Shown piece by piece: positions 12,168 through 20,701 of a stretch of DNA of 64,000 nucleotides (positions within the stretch are counted from its first letter, which is position 1; the number at the start of each line of letters is the position of its first letter). Position numbers and translations under genes: made by a program. The notes beneath the pieces are model-generated. The model saw nothing but the letters and a program-made list of their open reading frames with translations, did not search any database and had not been told where the DNA came from. Source of the DNA: Blautia sp. Marseille-P3087 (GTDB lineage: Bacteria > Bacillota > Clostridia > Lachnospirales > Lachnospiraceae); NCBI RefSeq assembly GCF_900120195.1, contig NZ_LT635539.1, positions 1,039,257-1,103,256 of the forward strand, in the 5' to 3' direction.

Positions 12168-12824
12168 ATGAAAAGGAAATTAGTTGTATTAGTTATGTGT
12201 AGTTTAATGGCATTTGCCCCTGTTACAGCATCTGCTGCTGAATCTACTGTTGATAGTGATGCCAAAGAAGAACACTTTGAAGTAGATCTTAGCGCCGGCA
12301 ATTACACTGCAGGGAAAGATATTCCTGCAGGAAAATATAATTTTACTGCCATATCTGGAAACGGCAATGTGTCATCCTCTAATTTATTTTCAGGAGGCTT
12401 GAATACAATAATGGGGTATCCTGTGAATGATAATTACACTGATGAAACTTACAATGGTGTATCTCTTGATAAAGGAATCGTCCTCTCTCTTTCTGGCAAT
12501 GTGGTGATACATGCTGTTTCTGAAAATGCAGATACTACTAAAATTGAGGCTCGTGTTGTGCCAGATGATGCTCAGACAATAGATTTAAGTTCTGGTAATT
12601 ACACTGCGGGTACAGATGTTCCTGTCGGTATTTACAATGTAATCGCCACTGGTAGTGCCGGAAATGTTTCCTCGGATAACGTATTTGATGGTGGAATAAA
12701 TGAAATCATGGGGAATGATGGAAGTGATTATTCTATCAGTTCTTTCAGTAATTTGGTATTAGACGAAAATACCGTATTGTCAATTTCCGGAACTTCCGTT
12801 CAGCTCGTACCAGTTGGTGAATAA
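12168..12824 (+). CDS. Secreted protein with two tandem repeats
   Basis: 218 residues. A signal peptide (MKRKLVVLVMCSLMAFAPVTASAA) ends at an AxA site near residue 24. The mature part holds two similar units of about 90 residues: VDLSAGNYTAGKDIPAGKYN... from about 38 and IDLSSGNYTAGTDVPVGIYN... from about 139, each containing GNVSS.N.F.GG.N.IMG. The 'YTAGxDIPxGxYN' pattern is common in secreted Firmicute proteins and may bind a surface ligand. No sortase signal or transmembrane tail. RBS CAGGAGGGTTAAGAAA. Its position between a regulator and the integrase suggests cargo. Confidence 0.75.
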   Translation: MKRKLVVLVMCSLMAFAPVTASAAESTVDSDAKEEHFEVDLSAGNYTAGKDIPAGKYNFTAISGNGNVSSSNLFSGGLNTIMGYPVNDNYTDETYNGVSLDKGIVLSLSGNVVIHAVSENADTTKIEARVVPDDAQTIDLSSGNYTAGTDVPVGIYNVIATGSAGNVSSDNVFDGGINEIMGNDGSDYSISSFSNLVLDENTVLSISGTSVQLVPVGE

Positions 12825-12877
12825 ATAATTTTATAAATAAAATCGCCCCAGTGTTGGCGCACCAGGACGATTCTGAT

Positions 12878-12925
12878 CTCCGAAGAGATACCGCATTTTG
12901 CAAGAATATTGTATCATCTTCGGAG
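12878..12925. repeat. Long inverted repeat upstream of the integrase
   Basis: CTCCGAAGA followed by GATAC (12878-12891) pairs with GTATC, one unpaired A, and TCTTCGGAG (12911-12925), leaving a 19-base loop. It lies about 70 bases before the integrase start. It may form an mRNA hairpin that limits integrase expression, or mark a protein-binding site near the element end. Confidence 0.45.
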
Positions 12926-12993
12926 CAGGCGCACAACCCAAACATTTGTGTGGCTGTTATTTTTGTACCCAAAATCAAAAGGAAGGTGATATT

Positions 12994-14199
12994 GTGGGAG
13001 AATTACGAACAAGAAAACGTGGAAAAAGCTGGGAATACAGCTTTGAAGGCGCGCGGATCAAGGGAAAACGCAAATCAATTTCCAAGGCAGGATTCCGGAC
13101 GAAAGCAGAAGCGCTTGCTGCAGGTATTAAAGCAAAAGCCGAGTATGATCAGGCCGGTATTATATTCAAAGCATCGGAGATGTCTCTCTCTGATTATCTG
13201 GATTTCTGGCTGGATGGTAACGTCAAGACTAATATGACATACAACACATACGATGCTTATGCATCTGCCGTTAAGTTACATATTAAACCGGCATTAGGGA
13301 ACTATAAGCTTTCTGCACTTTCTCCTGCTGCCATCCAGCAATGGATTGATTCGCTAAAAGCAAAAGGATTATCCGAGCAGAGCATTGCCAATTATCGTGG
13401 TGTGCTCTCCGGAGCATTGAAGTATGCAGTATATCCATGTCAGTATCTTCGCCAAAATCCCTGCTCTTACACTCGTGTCCCCAGTGTTCCGGTCACTCAG
13501 GATCAGCGAGAGCACAGGGAGTATGTATGCAGTAGTGAGGCATGGTCAGATATCGTCGACTATTTCAACGGTACCTGCTACTATCTGCCTCTTATGATCT
13601 GCTACCACACCGGTATGCGTATTGGAGAGTGTTTTGGGCTGGATCTGCAGCGTGATGTGGATTTCCGCCGGCACACAATTTCTGTCAATCGTCAGCTGCA
13701 GAAAGAGGACAAACAATGGATCTATAAGAATCCGAAATATGATTCTTTCCGGAAGCTAAAAATAGGTCCCACTCTCGAAGCATTGTTGAAGTCAGAGATT
13801 ACCGTTATGAAAATGAATCGGTTAAGATATGGGGAATACTACACAAGAACTTATGTTGATAATTCTTTGCATCTGCACTGTGTTCCTGCAAATCAGGACG
13901 TTCCTCCAGACTACAGAGAAGTGTGGCCTCTGACAAAAGAGAATGGCGAAATGCTGACTACCGAAAGCATTAAGTACTGTACCAGAATTATCAAACACAA
14001 ACTGGGGTATACCGCTTTTCATCCTCATAGTCTACGTCACACTCACGGAACGATCCTTGCAGAAAACGGAGCTTCCCCGAAGACCATTATGGAACGTCTC
14101 GGACACAAAAATATTAAAGTCACAATGGAACGTTATGTCTACAATACAGAAAAAATGCAGGATGAAGCTGTAGCACTTTTTGAGGCTGCCATAAAGTAA
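12994..14199 (+). CDS. int: Tyrosine recombinase (element integrase)
   Basis: About 401 residues from the GTG at 12994 (AAGGTG 5-6 bases upstream); the frame is open to 12898 but that extension is Cys-rich and unlike integrases. The N-terminal part (ELRTRKRGKSWEYSFEGARIKGKRKSISKAGF) is an AP2-like arm-binding domain. A SAM-like core-binding domain follows (about 65-160). Catalytic residues are visible: Arg209 in TGMRIGE, His345-xx-Arg348 in HPHSLRHTH, His371 in RLGH and Tyr381 in MERYVY. All are intact, so it should be active. It lies at the right junction of the element and should recombine attP with a chromosomal site near 14,280. Confidence 0.93.
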   Translation: MGELRTRKRGKSWEYSFEGARIKGKRKSISKAGFRTKAEALAAGIKAKAEYDQAGIIFKASEMSLSDYLDFWLDGNVKTNMTYNTYDAYASAVKLHIKPALGNYKLSALSPAAIQQWIDSLKAKGLSEQSIANYRGVLSGALKYAVYPCQYLRQNPCSYTRVPSVPVTQDQREHREYVCSSEAWSDIVDYFNGTCYYLPLMICYHTGMRIGECFGLDLQRDVDFRRHTISVNRQLQKEDKQWIYKNPKYDSFRKLKIGPTLEALLKSEITVMKMNRLRYGEYYTRTYVDNSLHLHCVPANQDVPPDYREVWPLTKENGEMLTTESIKYCTRIIKHKLGYTAFHPHSLRHTHGTILAENGASPKTIMERLGHKNIKVTMERYVYNTEKMQDEAVALFEAAIK

Positions 14200-14201
14200 A
14201 A

Positions 14202-14253
14202 TTGCCTACCATCTGAAAAAATGGTAGGCAAACGGTAGGCAAAACCGTATTTT
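14202..14253 (+). terminator. Double hairpin after the integrase
   Basis: TTGCCTACCAT (14202-14212) pairs perfectly over 11 bp with ATGGTAGGCAA (14221-14231). A second hairpin ACGGT/ACCGT (14232-14248) follows, with ATTTTT after it. GGTAGGCAA occurs in both hairpins. It is probably the integrase terminator, but the repeated motif at an element end could also be arm-type integrase binding sites. Confidence 0.6.
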
Positions 14254-14292
14254 TCACTTTAAGAAATGCCGGAAAGTCGCATAAATACTGGA

Positions 14293-15381
14293 TTAATACT
14301 CTAAGGTTTCCATATACTTCATATATCTTACAACCATAAGTGCGATCTTGAAGGTGATCGCGTCTTCAAACACACGAAGATCCAGTCCTGTACTCTTCTG
14401 AAGCTTGTCCAGACGATAAACCAGTGTGTTTCTGTGTATATAAAGCTGTCTGGATGTCTCAGAAACATTCAGACTGTTCTCGAAGAACTTATCAATCGTG
14501 ACAAGTGTCTCCTCGTCGAAATCATCCGGTGATTTATTCTCAAAGATTTCTTTGATAAACATTTTGCACAGCGGAATCGGCAGCTGATAGATCAGACGTC
14601 CGATACCAAGTGAGCTGTATGCAATGACATCCTTCTCACCAAAAAAGATCTTACCGACATCGAGTGCCATACGTGCTTCTTTATAAGAACGGGAAACTTC
14701 TTTCAGTTCGTTGACGATCGTACCATATGCAATATGTGTCTCTTCTGTCTGATTTAATCCAAGTGAATCAAGGATTGCATGTGCAAGCCTGTCCATCTCC
14801 GGATAGCCTTCACCTTCCTCGAGTTCTTTTACAATAATGATGCTCTTCTCATCTACTGCAGTAATAAAATCTTTGCTCTTACCGCCGAAAAAGCTCTTAA
14901 CGCTTTCCATTGCACTGTGATCCTTCTCCTGCTGAAGTTCAAGAATCATAACTACACGACGGACATCCGCATCGATATGAAGTTTCTTCGCACGGTTATA
15001 AATATCAACCAGAAGCAGGTTATCAAGAAGAAGATTCTTGATAAAGCTGTCTTTGTCGAATCTTTCTTTATAGGCTACAATGAGGTTCTGAATCTGGAAT
15101 GCAGCAAGTTTGCCAACCATGTAAGTATCCTCATCATCTCCATGCGCAACCAGCACATATTCCAGCTGATAATCATCGCAAACTTTAAAATACTGGAATC
15201 CCTTTACAAGCTGACTGTCTGCCTGGGATTCTACAAAAGCCTGTATATCTCCCGGCTGAATTGAAAAATCTGCAAACGTTGTTGCGAGTACCTTTCCCTC
15301 TGTGTCAATGATGCAAAATTCTGTTCTGGAAATTTCTTTAAGTCCTTCCAGCGTATTCTGAAGTACCTGATTTGATATCAT
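14293..15381 (-). CDS. CdaR/PucR-family transcriptional regulator
   Basis: 362 residues. The N-terminus (FCIIDTEGKVLATTFADFSIQPGD) resembles the sugar-diacid-recognition/PAS-like sensor of CdaR, a GGDEF-like middle domain follows, and the C-terminus has the PucR-type HTH (SLNVSETSRQLYIHRNTLVYRLDKLQKSTGLDLRVFEDAITFKIALMVVRYM). Such proteins activate catabolic genes for diacids, nucleobases or amino acids; the target here cannot be told. RBS GAAGGGATG. Its 3' end abuts the integrated element, so the insertion site may be near its last codons; the stop codon and C-terminal family pattern appear complete. Confidence 0.85.
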   Translation of the reverse strand: MISNQVLQNTLEGLKEISRTEFCIIDTEGKVLATTFADFSIQPGDIQAFVESQADSQLVKGFQYFKVCDDYQLEYVLVAHGDDEDTYMVGKLAAFQIQNLIVAYKERFDKDSFIKNLLLDNLLLVDIYNRAKKLHIDADVRRVVMILELQQEKDHSAMESVKSFFGGKSKDFITAVDEKSIIIVKELEEGEGYPEMDRLAHAILDSLGLNQTEETHIAYGTIVNELKEVSRSYKEARMALDVGKIFFGEKDVIAYSSLGIGRLIYQLPIPLCKMFIKEIFENKSPDDFDEETLVTIDKFFENSLNVSETSRQLYIHRNTLVYRLDKLQKSTGLDLRVFEDAITFKIALMVVRYMKYMETLEY

Positions 15382-15522
15382 CTGCTTACATCCCTTCTCG
15401 CTTACTGCGCGTTTTTCTCCTTTTTCCCCATAGGCTTGCTATACTAAATGTTATTTTAATACAAAATGACCAAAAATAAAAGACCAAAACTTAAATTTTT
15501 TACATTTTTTTGTGAATAATTC

Positions 15523-16386
15523 CTATTTTTCTATGAAACCTTCCCCATGAACCTCTCTTGCATCACCTACGATCACAAATGCATTCTCATCAATTTCGTC
15601 AATTTTTTCTTTTAAATGAACCAGCTCTTTCTTTCCGACTACGCAGAACAGCATCAGTTTATCCGTTCCGGAGTACATTCCCTTTGCTGAAATCCCTGTG
15701 ATTCCACGATCAAGATCTTCCATGACCATCTTTGCCACTTCATCCGGCTTATCCGTAATAATGTAAACAGCTTTTGAGAATTTCAGTCCTTCAATAATTC
15801 CATCAGAAACTTTCGTCACAAGGAATACTGCAATAATTGCATACAGCGCACGCTCTACCCCAAATACATACATGCCGACTACAACTACTGCTCCATCTAT
15901 AAACTGCATGATCTGCGCGATGGAATAATGATTCAGATATTTCTGGATGATAGCTGCCAGAAGATCCGTGCCCCCGGTCGTTCCGCCTCCGAGAAACACA
16001 CATCCGATTCCGATCCCCTGCAGAAGTCCTCCATATAAGGCAACCAGAAGAAAATCGCCGGACAGCTTCCATGCCGGAAGGATTGCCAGCCAGATCGTCA
16101 GCGAAAGATCTCCCAGAAGTGCTTTTTTTACAAATTTGAAACCTTTTATTTTAGCGGCGAGAAGAAACAACGGAACGTTCAATACAAGGTTGGTGACCCA
16201 GAGCGGAATTCCATCTCCGTACAGCCCTTTTGTCCAGGCTTTGACAAGAATCGCAATACCGGAAAATCCTCCTGTAACCATTCCTGCTGCATCAAAACAG
16301 GATGTGATTGCAGTTGCCATAAGTCCGGTTCCGACAATGATCAGAATATATTCCAGATACCACACTTTTTTTCCAGCAATTTTCAT
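15523..16386 (-). CDS. YitT family membrane protein
   Basis: 287 residues. Five to six hydrophobic segments occupy the first 190 residues (YLEYILIIVGTGLMATAITSC, GGFSGIAILVKA, LLQGIGIGCVFLGGGTTGGTDLLAAII and others), including the GGxxG-rich motifs of the DUF161 family. The C-terminal domain (KAVYIITDKPDEVAKMVMEDLDRGITGISAKGMYSGTDKLMLFCVV) is DUF2179, a GlnB-like soluble domain. Role in the family is uncertain. RBS AGAAAGGAGTACTT. Monocistronic by position. Confidence 0.9.
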   Translation of the reverse strand: MKIAGKKVWYLEYILIIVGTGLMATAITSCFDAAGMVTGGFSGIAILVKAWTKGLYGDGIPLWVTNLVLNVPLFLLAAKIKGFKFVKKALLGDLSLTIWLAILPAWKLSGDFLLVALYGGLLQGIGIGCVFLGGGTTGGTDLLAAIIQKYLNHYSIAQIMQFIDGAVVVVGMYVFGVERALYAIIAVFLVTKVSDGIIEGLKFSKAVYIITDKPDEVAKMVMEDLDRGITGISAKGMYSGTDKLMLFCVVGKKELVHLKEKIDEIDENAFVIVGDAREVHGEGFIEK

Positions 16387-16437
16387 AAGTACTCCTTTCT
16401 CTGTTGCTATATCTCAGTAAAGTAACCCTCAACCTAA

Positions 16438-16474
16438 AAGAACGGGATACAGCGAAATGCTGTTTCCCGTTCTT
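16438..16474 (-). terminator. Rho-independent terminator of the OPT-PqqD operon
   Basis: A 15-16-bp stem (AAGAACGGGA... with ...TCCCGTTCTT, one mismatch) and a 5-base loop, followed on the minus strand by TTTT. It lies 9 bases after the stop of the PqqD-like gene. Confidence 0.75.
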
Positions 16475-16482
16475 AGTGTGCC

Positions 16483-16863
16483 CTACTTGGAAGGCTTATT
16501 TGCAAATTTAATAAAATGATAGCTCTCAACAATCTCGAAATATTTGATAATTCTCGGATACAGAGGTTCGGCTGCTTCTCCGAATTCACTCTTCACCAGT
16601 GCTGCGATATCGGATACGGTACGCTTTCCATCGATCAGCGGCCAGATAAAAGTGCCCTGTGCGTCAAGATGGACTTTTGTGTACTGAGGTTTGTTGAATA
16701 CCTTCTGTGCAATTTTATTGAACAGTCCCGTATTCTCCACATCCAGTATCACACGTCCTTTTATGTCCTTATGCCAGTGAAGTTCTTCGGATCTTACCGG
16801 AATTAGATCAAGATAATTGATATCCATATTTTGTTTTTTGCTTTTTTTATTCTGTTTTCTCAT
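16483..16863 (-). CDS. PqqD-family protein coupled to a peptide transporter
   Basis: 126 residues. After a very basic start (MRKQNKKSKKQN), the core VHLDAQGTFIWPLIDGKRTVSDIAALVKSEFGEAAEPLYPRIIKYFEIVESYHFIKF is a clear PqqD-type winged helix, the fold used as RiPP recognition element to bind precursor peptides. The ATG overlaps the stop of the OPT gene (TGATG), so the two are translationally coupled. No radical SAM enzyme or precursor gene is nearby. In this setting it may bind the transported peptide or regulate the transporter. An upstream in-frame ATG at 16884 lies inside the OPT gene and is less likely. Confidence 0.8.
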   Translation of the reverse strand: MRKQNKKSKKQNMDINYLDLIPVRSEELHWHKDIKGRVILDVENTGLFNKIAQKVFNKPQYTKVHLDAQGTFIWPLIDGKRTVSDIAALVKSEFGEAAEPLYPRIIKYFEIVESYHFIKFANKPSK

Positions 16864-18761
16864 CAGGCTTTTTTCTTTTTCCATAAGGAGAATTTCAGCA
16901 GTGTCAGGATCATGATGATCATGAGAACAACACCACCGATGTTACCAAAGTTAACAACTCCGGATACATCCAGGCTGATACCTGCAACTGCAAGGATAGC
17001 AAGTGCGATACCTACAAGACCTTCGCCGGCGATCATACCTGCACAGTATAATGTACCGTCTGTAACCTGGTCGTTCTTTGTTTTTTCATCAACGTTCTTT
17101 CTGCCATCCATAAACATACGAACAACACCACCGATCATGATGGTTGCGTTCAGATAGATTGGAAGGTAAAGACCGATTGCAAAAGGCATTACCGGAATTC
17201 TTAAGATTTCCATACCAAGTGCAAGGAATACACCGATGAATACAAGTGCCCATGGAAGGTTTCCTCCCATGATACCCTCAACGATCATCTTCATAAGACC
17301 TGCCTGAGGAGCCGGAACTTCTGCTCCGCCATATCCCCATGCTGCATCCAGAAGATACAGAACACCACCGATTGCAAGACCGGAAGCAACAACACCGATC
17401 AGCTCACCGATCTGCTGTGTCTTAGGAGTTGCTCCAAGAAGGTATCCTGTCTTAAGGTCCTGAGAAGTATCACCAGCGATCGCTGCGATGACACAGATTA
17501 CAGAACCGATTGCGATTGCTGCTTTCATACCATCGATTCCAGTCTGTCCGCTGCTCTTGATTACCATTGTGGAAATCAGAAGTGTAGCGATTGCCATACC
17601 TGAAACCGGGTTGTTGGAGCTACCGATCATACCTACCATACGGGAAGATACAGTTGCAAAGAAGAATCCGAAGATTACGATAAGAAGTGCTCCAAGCGGA
17701 TTAACCGGAATAGCCGGCACTGCCCAGATAATAACTACCATTGCAACGATACCGATCAGAATGAAATTCATCGGAAGATCTCTGTCTGTTCTTGCAGTTC
17801 CTTTTACGGATCCGCCCTTCATGCTCTTCATGGAATCACGGAATGTGCTGATGATCAGTGGCATGGATTTGATCAGGGAAATGATACCACCTGTAGCGAT
17901 GGCACCTGCTCCGATATATTTAACATATTTGCTCCAGATTGCTGCCGCACCGCCAGCCGCATACAGCTGTGAAATAGTCACACCCGGATCAGCCGGATAC
18001 AGCCATGTGTCTGGTCCGAACAGGCAGATCATCGGAATGATAACAAGCCATCCGACAATGGAACCTACGAACATGAAAGATGCTACACGTGGTCCTACGA
18101 TATAACCAACACCAAGAAGTGCCGGATATACTTCCATACCAATCTCACCCTTAAGGGATGTAAATGCTGCAGAAACGTCTGCCGGGATAACCTTCAGACC
18201 GTCAACAACAAATTTGAAGACTGCTGCAAGTCCCATACCGGAAAATACAGTAGAAGCGTTTGCGCCGCCCTCTTCACCTGCAAGAAGTACGTCTGCACAT
18301 GCAGTTCCTTCCGGATAAAGAAGTGTCGCATGCTCTTTAACAATAAGAGCGTTACGAAGCGGTACCATGAAAAGTACACCAAGGACACCACCGCAAAGTG
18401 CGATCAGAGTGATCTCAACCAGACTCGGTTTATCACAGAGACCTTCTTCTGCCCATAAGAAAAGAGCAGGCATTGTAAAAATAGCACCTGCTGCAAGTGA
18501 CTCACCGGCAGAACCGATTGTCTGCACCAGGTTGCTCTCCAGAATGGAGTTTTTCTTCATGATGACACGGATAACACCCATAGAAATAACTGCTGCCGGA
18601 ATGGATGCGGAAACAGTCATACCGACACGAAGTCCGAGGTATGCGTTAGCTGCACCGAATACGATAGCAAGGATGACACCCATGAGCACAGATGTTACCG
18701 TCATTTCTGCGGTTACTTTTTCAGCAGGAATATACGGTTTGAACTCTTTGTTCTCGTTCAT
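16863..18761 (-). CDS. OPT family oligopeptide transporter
   Basis: 632 residues of mostly hydrophobic segments. Family signatures include FGAANAYLGLRVGMTVSASIPAAVISMGVIR near the N-terminus, SAGESLAAGAIFTMPAL, GDTSQDLKTGYLLGATPKTQQIGE (about 430-455), and FAIGLYLPIYLNATIMIGGVVR near the C-terminus. OPT proteins import di- to oligopeptides or metal chelates with protons. The gene heads a two-gene operon with the PqqD-like protein. A good promoter lies at 18803-18831. Confidence 0.92.
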   Translation of the reverse strand: MNENKEFKPYIPAEKVTAEMTVTSVLMGVILAIVFGAANAYLGLRVGMTVSASIPAAVISMGVIRVIMKKNSILESNLVQTIGSAGESLAAGAIFTMPALFLWAEEGLCDKPSLVEITLIALCGGVLGVLFMVPLRNALIVKEHATLLYPEGTACADVLLAGEEGGANASTVFSGMGLAAVFKFVVDGLKVIPADVSAAFTSLKGEIGMEVYPALLGVGYIVGPRVASFMFVGSIVGWLVIIPMICLFGPDTWLYPADPGVTISQLYAAGGAAAIWSKYVKYIGAGAIATGGIISLIKSMPLIISTFRDSMKSMKGGSVKGTARTDRDLPMNFILIGIVAMVVIIWAVPAIPVNPLGALLIVIFGFFFATVSSRMVGMIGSSNNPVSGMAIATLLISTMVIKSSGQTGIDGMKAAIAIGSVICVIAAIAGDTSQDLKTGYLLGATPKTQQIGELIGVVASGLAIGGVLYLLDAAWGYGGAEVPAPQAGLMKMIVEGIMGGNLPWALVFIGVFLALGMEILRIPVMPFAIGLYLPIYLNATIMIGGVVRMFMDGRKNVDEKTKNDQVTDGTLYCAGMIAGEGLVGIALAILAVAGISLDVSGVVNFGNIGGVVLMIIMILTLLKFSLWKKKKA

Positions 18762-18802
18762 TGATTTCCTCTCCCTTGTTTTTTTGTTATGAACCTCTTA
18801 TT

Positions 18803-18831
18803 ATTATAACTGACTTTGTCAGTATTCGCAA
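18803..18831 (-). promoter_or_regulatory. Promoter of the OPT operon
   Basis: TTGCGA (complement of 18826-18831), 17-bp spacer, TATAAT (complement of 18803-18808). The spacer contains the small inverted repeat CTGAC/GTCAG, which could be an operator. Confidence 0.6.
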
Positions 18832-18907
18832 GGACGATTTTATGAACTTTTTATACTTTTGTTCGTTTTATTTAACATTTTTTGGAAATATTGCGCATTT
18901 TTGTCTA

Positions 18908-20701
18908 TCATTCATCAATCTCAAGCTGTTTTGTCAGATATTTCCCGACAATTCTCGAAAATTTCGTAATATCGCGGATATACGCAAAGTCTTTACCGAA
19001 AATCTTTTTCTCCGTATCCAGATCTTTTTCTTCCCCCGCAAAAACACCAAGAACGCTGACATCAAGATTTCGGAGACGCCGCACTTCCATCCCCGTGTCC
19101 ATTACTGCTACTTTGCCACGATATGGCTGCGAATTTTTTGCATTCGGACGGTTTACGATCACATCATATGGTCTGCCATCACTTAAGATGATCATGATTT
19201 TCTTTTCTTCTTCCCGCTGGAGGAGATCATATCCGGCAGTCCGGATTGCAAGTCCGTCACGGTTATTGGAAGAAGTTACATAATTAAAGATGTTTTCATT
19301 TTCTGAACGCGGATCATCATATTTACGGAATCTGTGCAGTATCGTGTAATCCCAGAAAGTGCAGAAGCTCATCACTCTGTGCGGAATATCGACATTACTG
19401 AGGGCTTCGCTGATGATATAAGCCTGAATTGCCACTTCACCCTGACGGCTCATCTGCGAACCGCTTGCATCGATCAGCACATCCACAACAAAATCCGATG
19501 CATCTCCCTTCAGCTCCTGTTCAAAAATTCTTGCTTCTCTGCTTCGTCCCACCCTCCACAATCGAGACGGAACAACTTTTCCTCTGTCCGAAAAAACAGT
19601 CTGGCTCTCACTTCTGAGTACCAGTGATTTACGTAATGTCGCCGTCAGCTCTGATATATTCTGTTTCACAATCCTGTGCTTGTCATGATACAGCCAGATA
19701 TTTTTGTTGCGGAGCCGTTTCGCATATTCATACTGATAATTTATTTTTGCAGGATTTTTCAGGATTCCCTCTGTGAAATACAGGCTGCAGTCACTGTGAA
19801 TATCTCTGCACATCAGATAATTCATGCGTTTTTCTTCTGCTTCCGTCAGATACGTGATGCCATAGTTCAGTTCCACATATGTGTGTGCTTTTTCCTGCAT
19901 CTCCGGTGTGACCACCGTTACCTTGCGTCTTTTCTCACGTTTTTCTTCCAATTCTTCGGTCACGGCAGCATTCTCAAGCCCGGCAACATTTGTTGTCAGC
20001 TTATCTACATATGTTTCCAGAGCTTCCTCATACATTTCCTCCGAAAGATAATCCTCCCAGGAAAATTCAGTCAGGTCTTCCAAGGTAACCGCAAGTACCT
20101 GTTCCAGAGTCCCATGAGCACGCTCAAAATTCGGATCGATCAGTGAATTATACAGCCGGTCAATGATCCGAATCAGTTCCATCGTATCCTTCGTATTTCC
20201 AGCTTCCCTCACCAGATCCATAAATGGCTGCATTTTCTGTTCGGTATGATACTCTCCTTCTGAAAGTCTGCGTCTTAGGACATTCACTTTAAGTCTGCCG
20301 GCAAGATCCGCCTGTGATGGCATCTTTTCGAATTCCTGATCCAGAATATCTTCAAAACACTGTCTCTGCATAGAGCGGATTCCCGGTCGTTCTTTACAGA
20401 CTTTCTCACCGATTGCTTCCTCTATGCAAAGCTGTGCCACAAAAGTCAGCTCGTTTTCTCCTGCTTCCATAAATATCTTTTTGACAAGATAAAGCCCGAG
20501 CATATCCTTATCATAATATCTGGCAAGCGCTCCCTGTTTGATTCCATCATAGAGTGCAATTGCCTTTGATCTCAGAAAAAGTGACACGTCAGGCTTCATA
20601 TCCAGTCCGTAATCACCGCTGACTGTCCACAAAAGATTTCGAATCCTGTTTTCCAGTTCCAGACGGTAATCATCAATTTCAACTGGTTCTGTATTATTCA
20701 T
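18908..20701 (-). CDS. VWA-domain protein (CobT/NorD-like), partner of a MoxR ATPase
   Basis: About 597 residues. The C-terminal third is a von Willebrand A domain with the MIDAS motif DASGSQMS (about 415), later Thr in a TSSNNRDG loop, and an ILSDGRPYD strand. The N-terminal two-thirds is a helical region typical of CobT/NorD-type proteins. The ATG at 20701 has AGAGG 6 bases upstream; the earlier ATG abuts that RBS. It overlaps the AAA+ gene. Such MoxR-VWA pairs act as chaperones that insert metals or activate enzymes. The substrate here is unknown, and no metal-cofactor enzyme is adjacent. Confidence 0.8.
   Translation of the reverse strand: MNNTEPVEIDDYRLELENRIRNLLWTVSGDYGLDMKPDVSLFLRSKAIALYDGIKQGALARYYDKDMLGLYLVKKIFMEAGENELTFVAQLCIEEAIGEKVCKERPGIRSMQRQCFEDILDQEFEKMPSQADLAGRLKVNVLRRRLSEGEYHTEQKMQPFMDLVREAGNTKDTMELIRIIDRLYNSLIDPNFERAHGTLEQVLAVTLEDLTEFSWEDYLSEEMYEEALETYVDKLTTNVAGLENAAVTEELEEKREKRRKVTVVTPEMQEKAHTYVELNYGITYLTEAEEKRMNYLMCRDIHSDCSLYFTEGILKNPAKINYQYEYAKRLRNKNIWLYHDKHRIVKQNISELTATLRKSLVLRSESQTVFSDRGKVVPSRLWRVGRSREARIFEQELKGDASDFVVDVLIDASGSQMSRQGEVAIQAYIISEALSNVDIPHRVMSFCTFWDYTILHRFRKYDDPRSENENIFNYVTSSNNRDGLAIRTAGYDLLQREEEKKIMIILSDGRPYDVIVNRPNAKNSQPYRGKVAVMDTGMEVRRLRNLDVSVLGVFAGEEKDLDTEKKIFGKDFAYIRDITKFSRIVGKYLTKQLEIDE

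Noticed and set aside
12898-12993. N-terminal extension of the integrase by 32 codons
   Set aside because: The extra residues are Cys-rich, cross the inverted repeat and are unlike integrase N-termini; GTG at 12994 has an RBS and starts the arm-binding domain.
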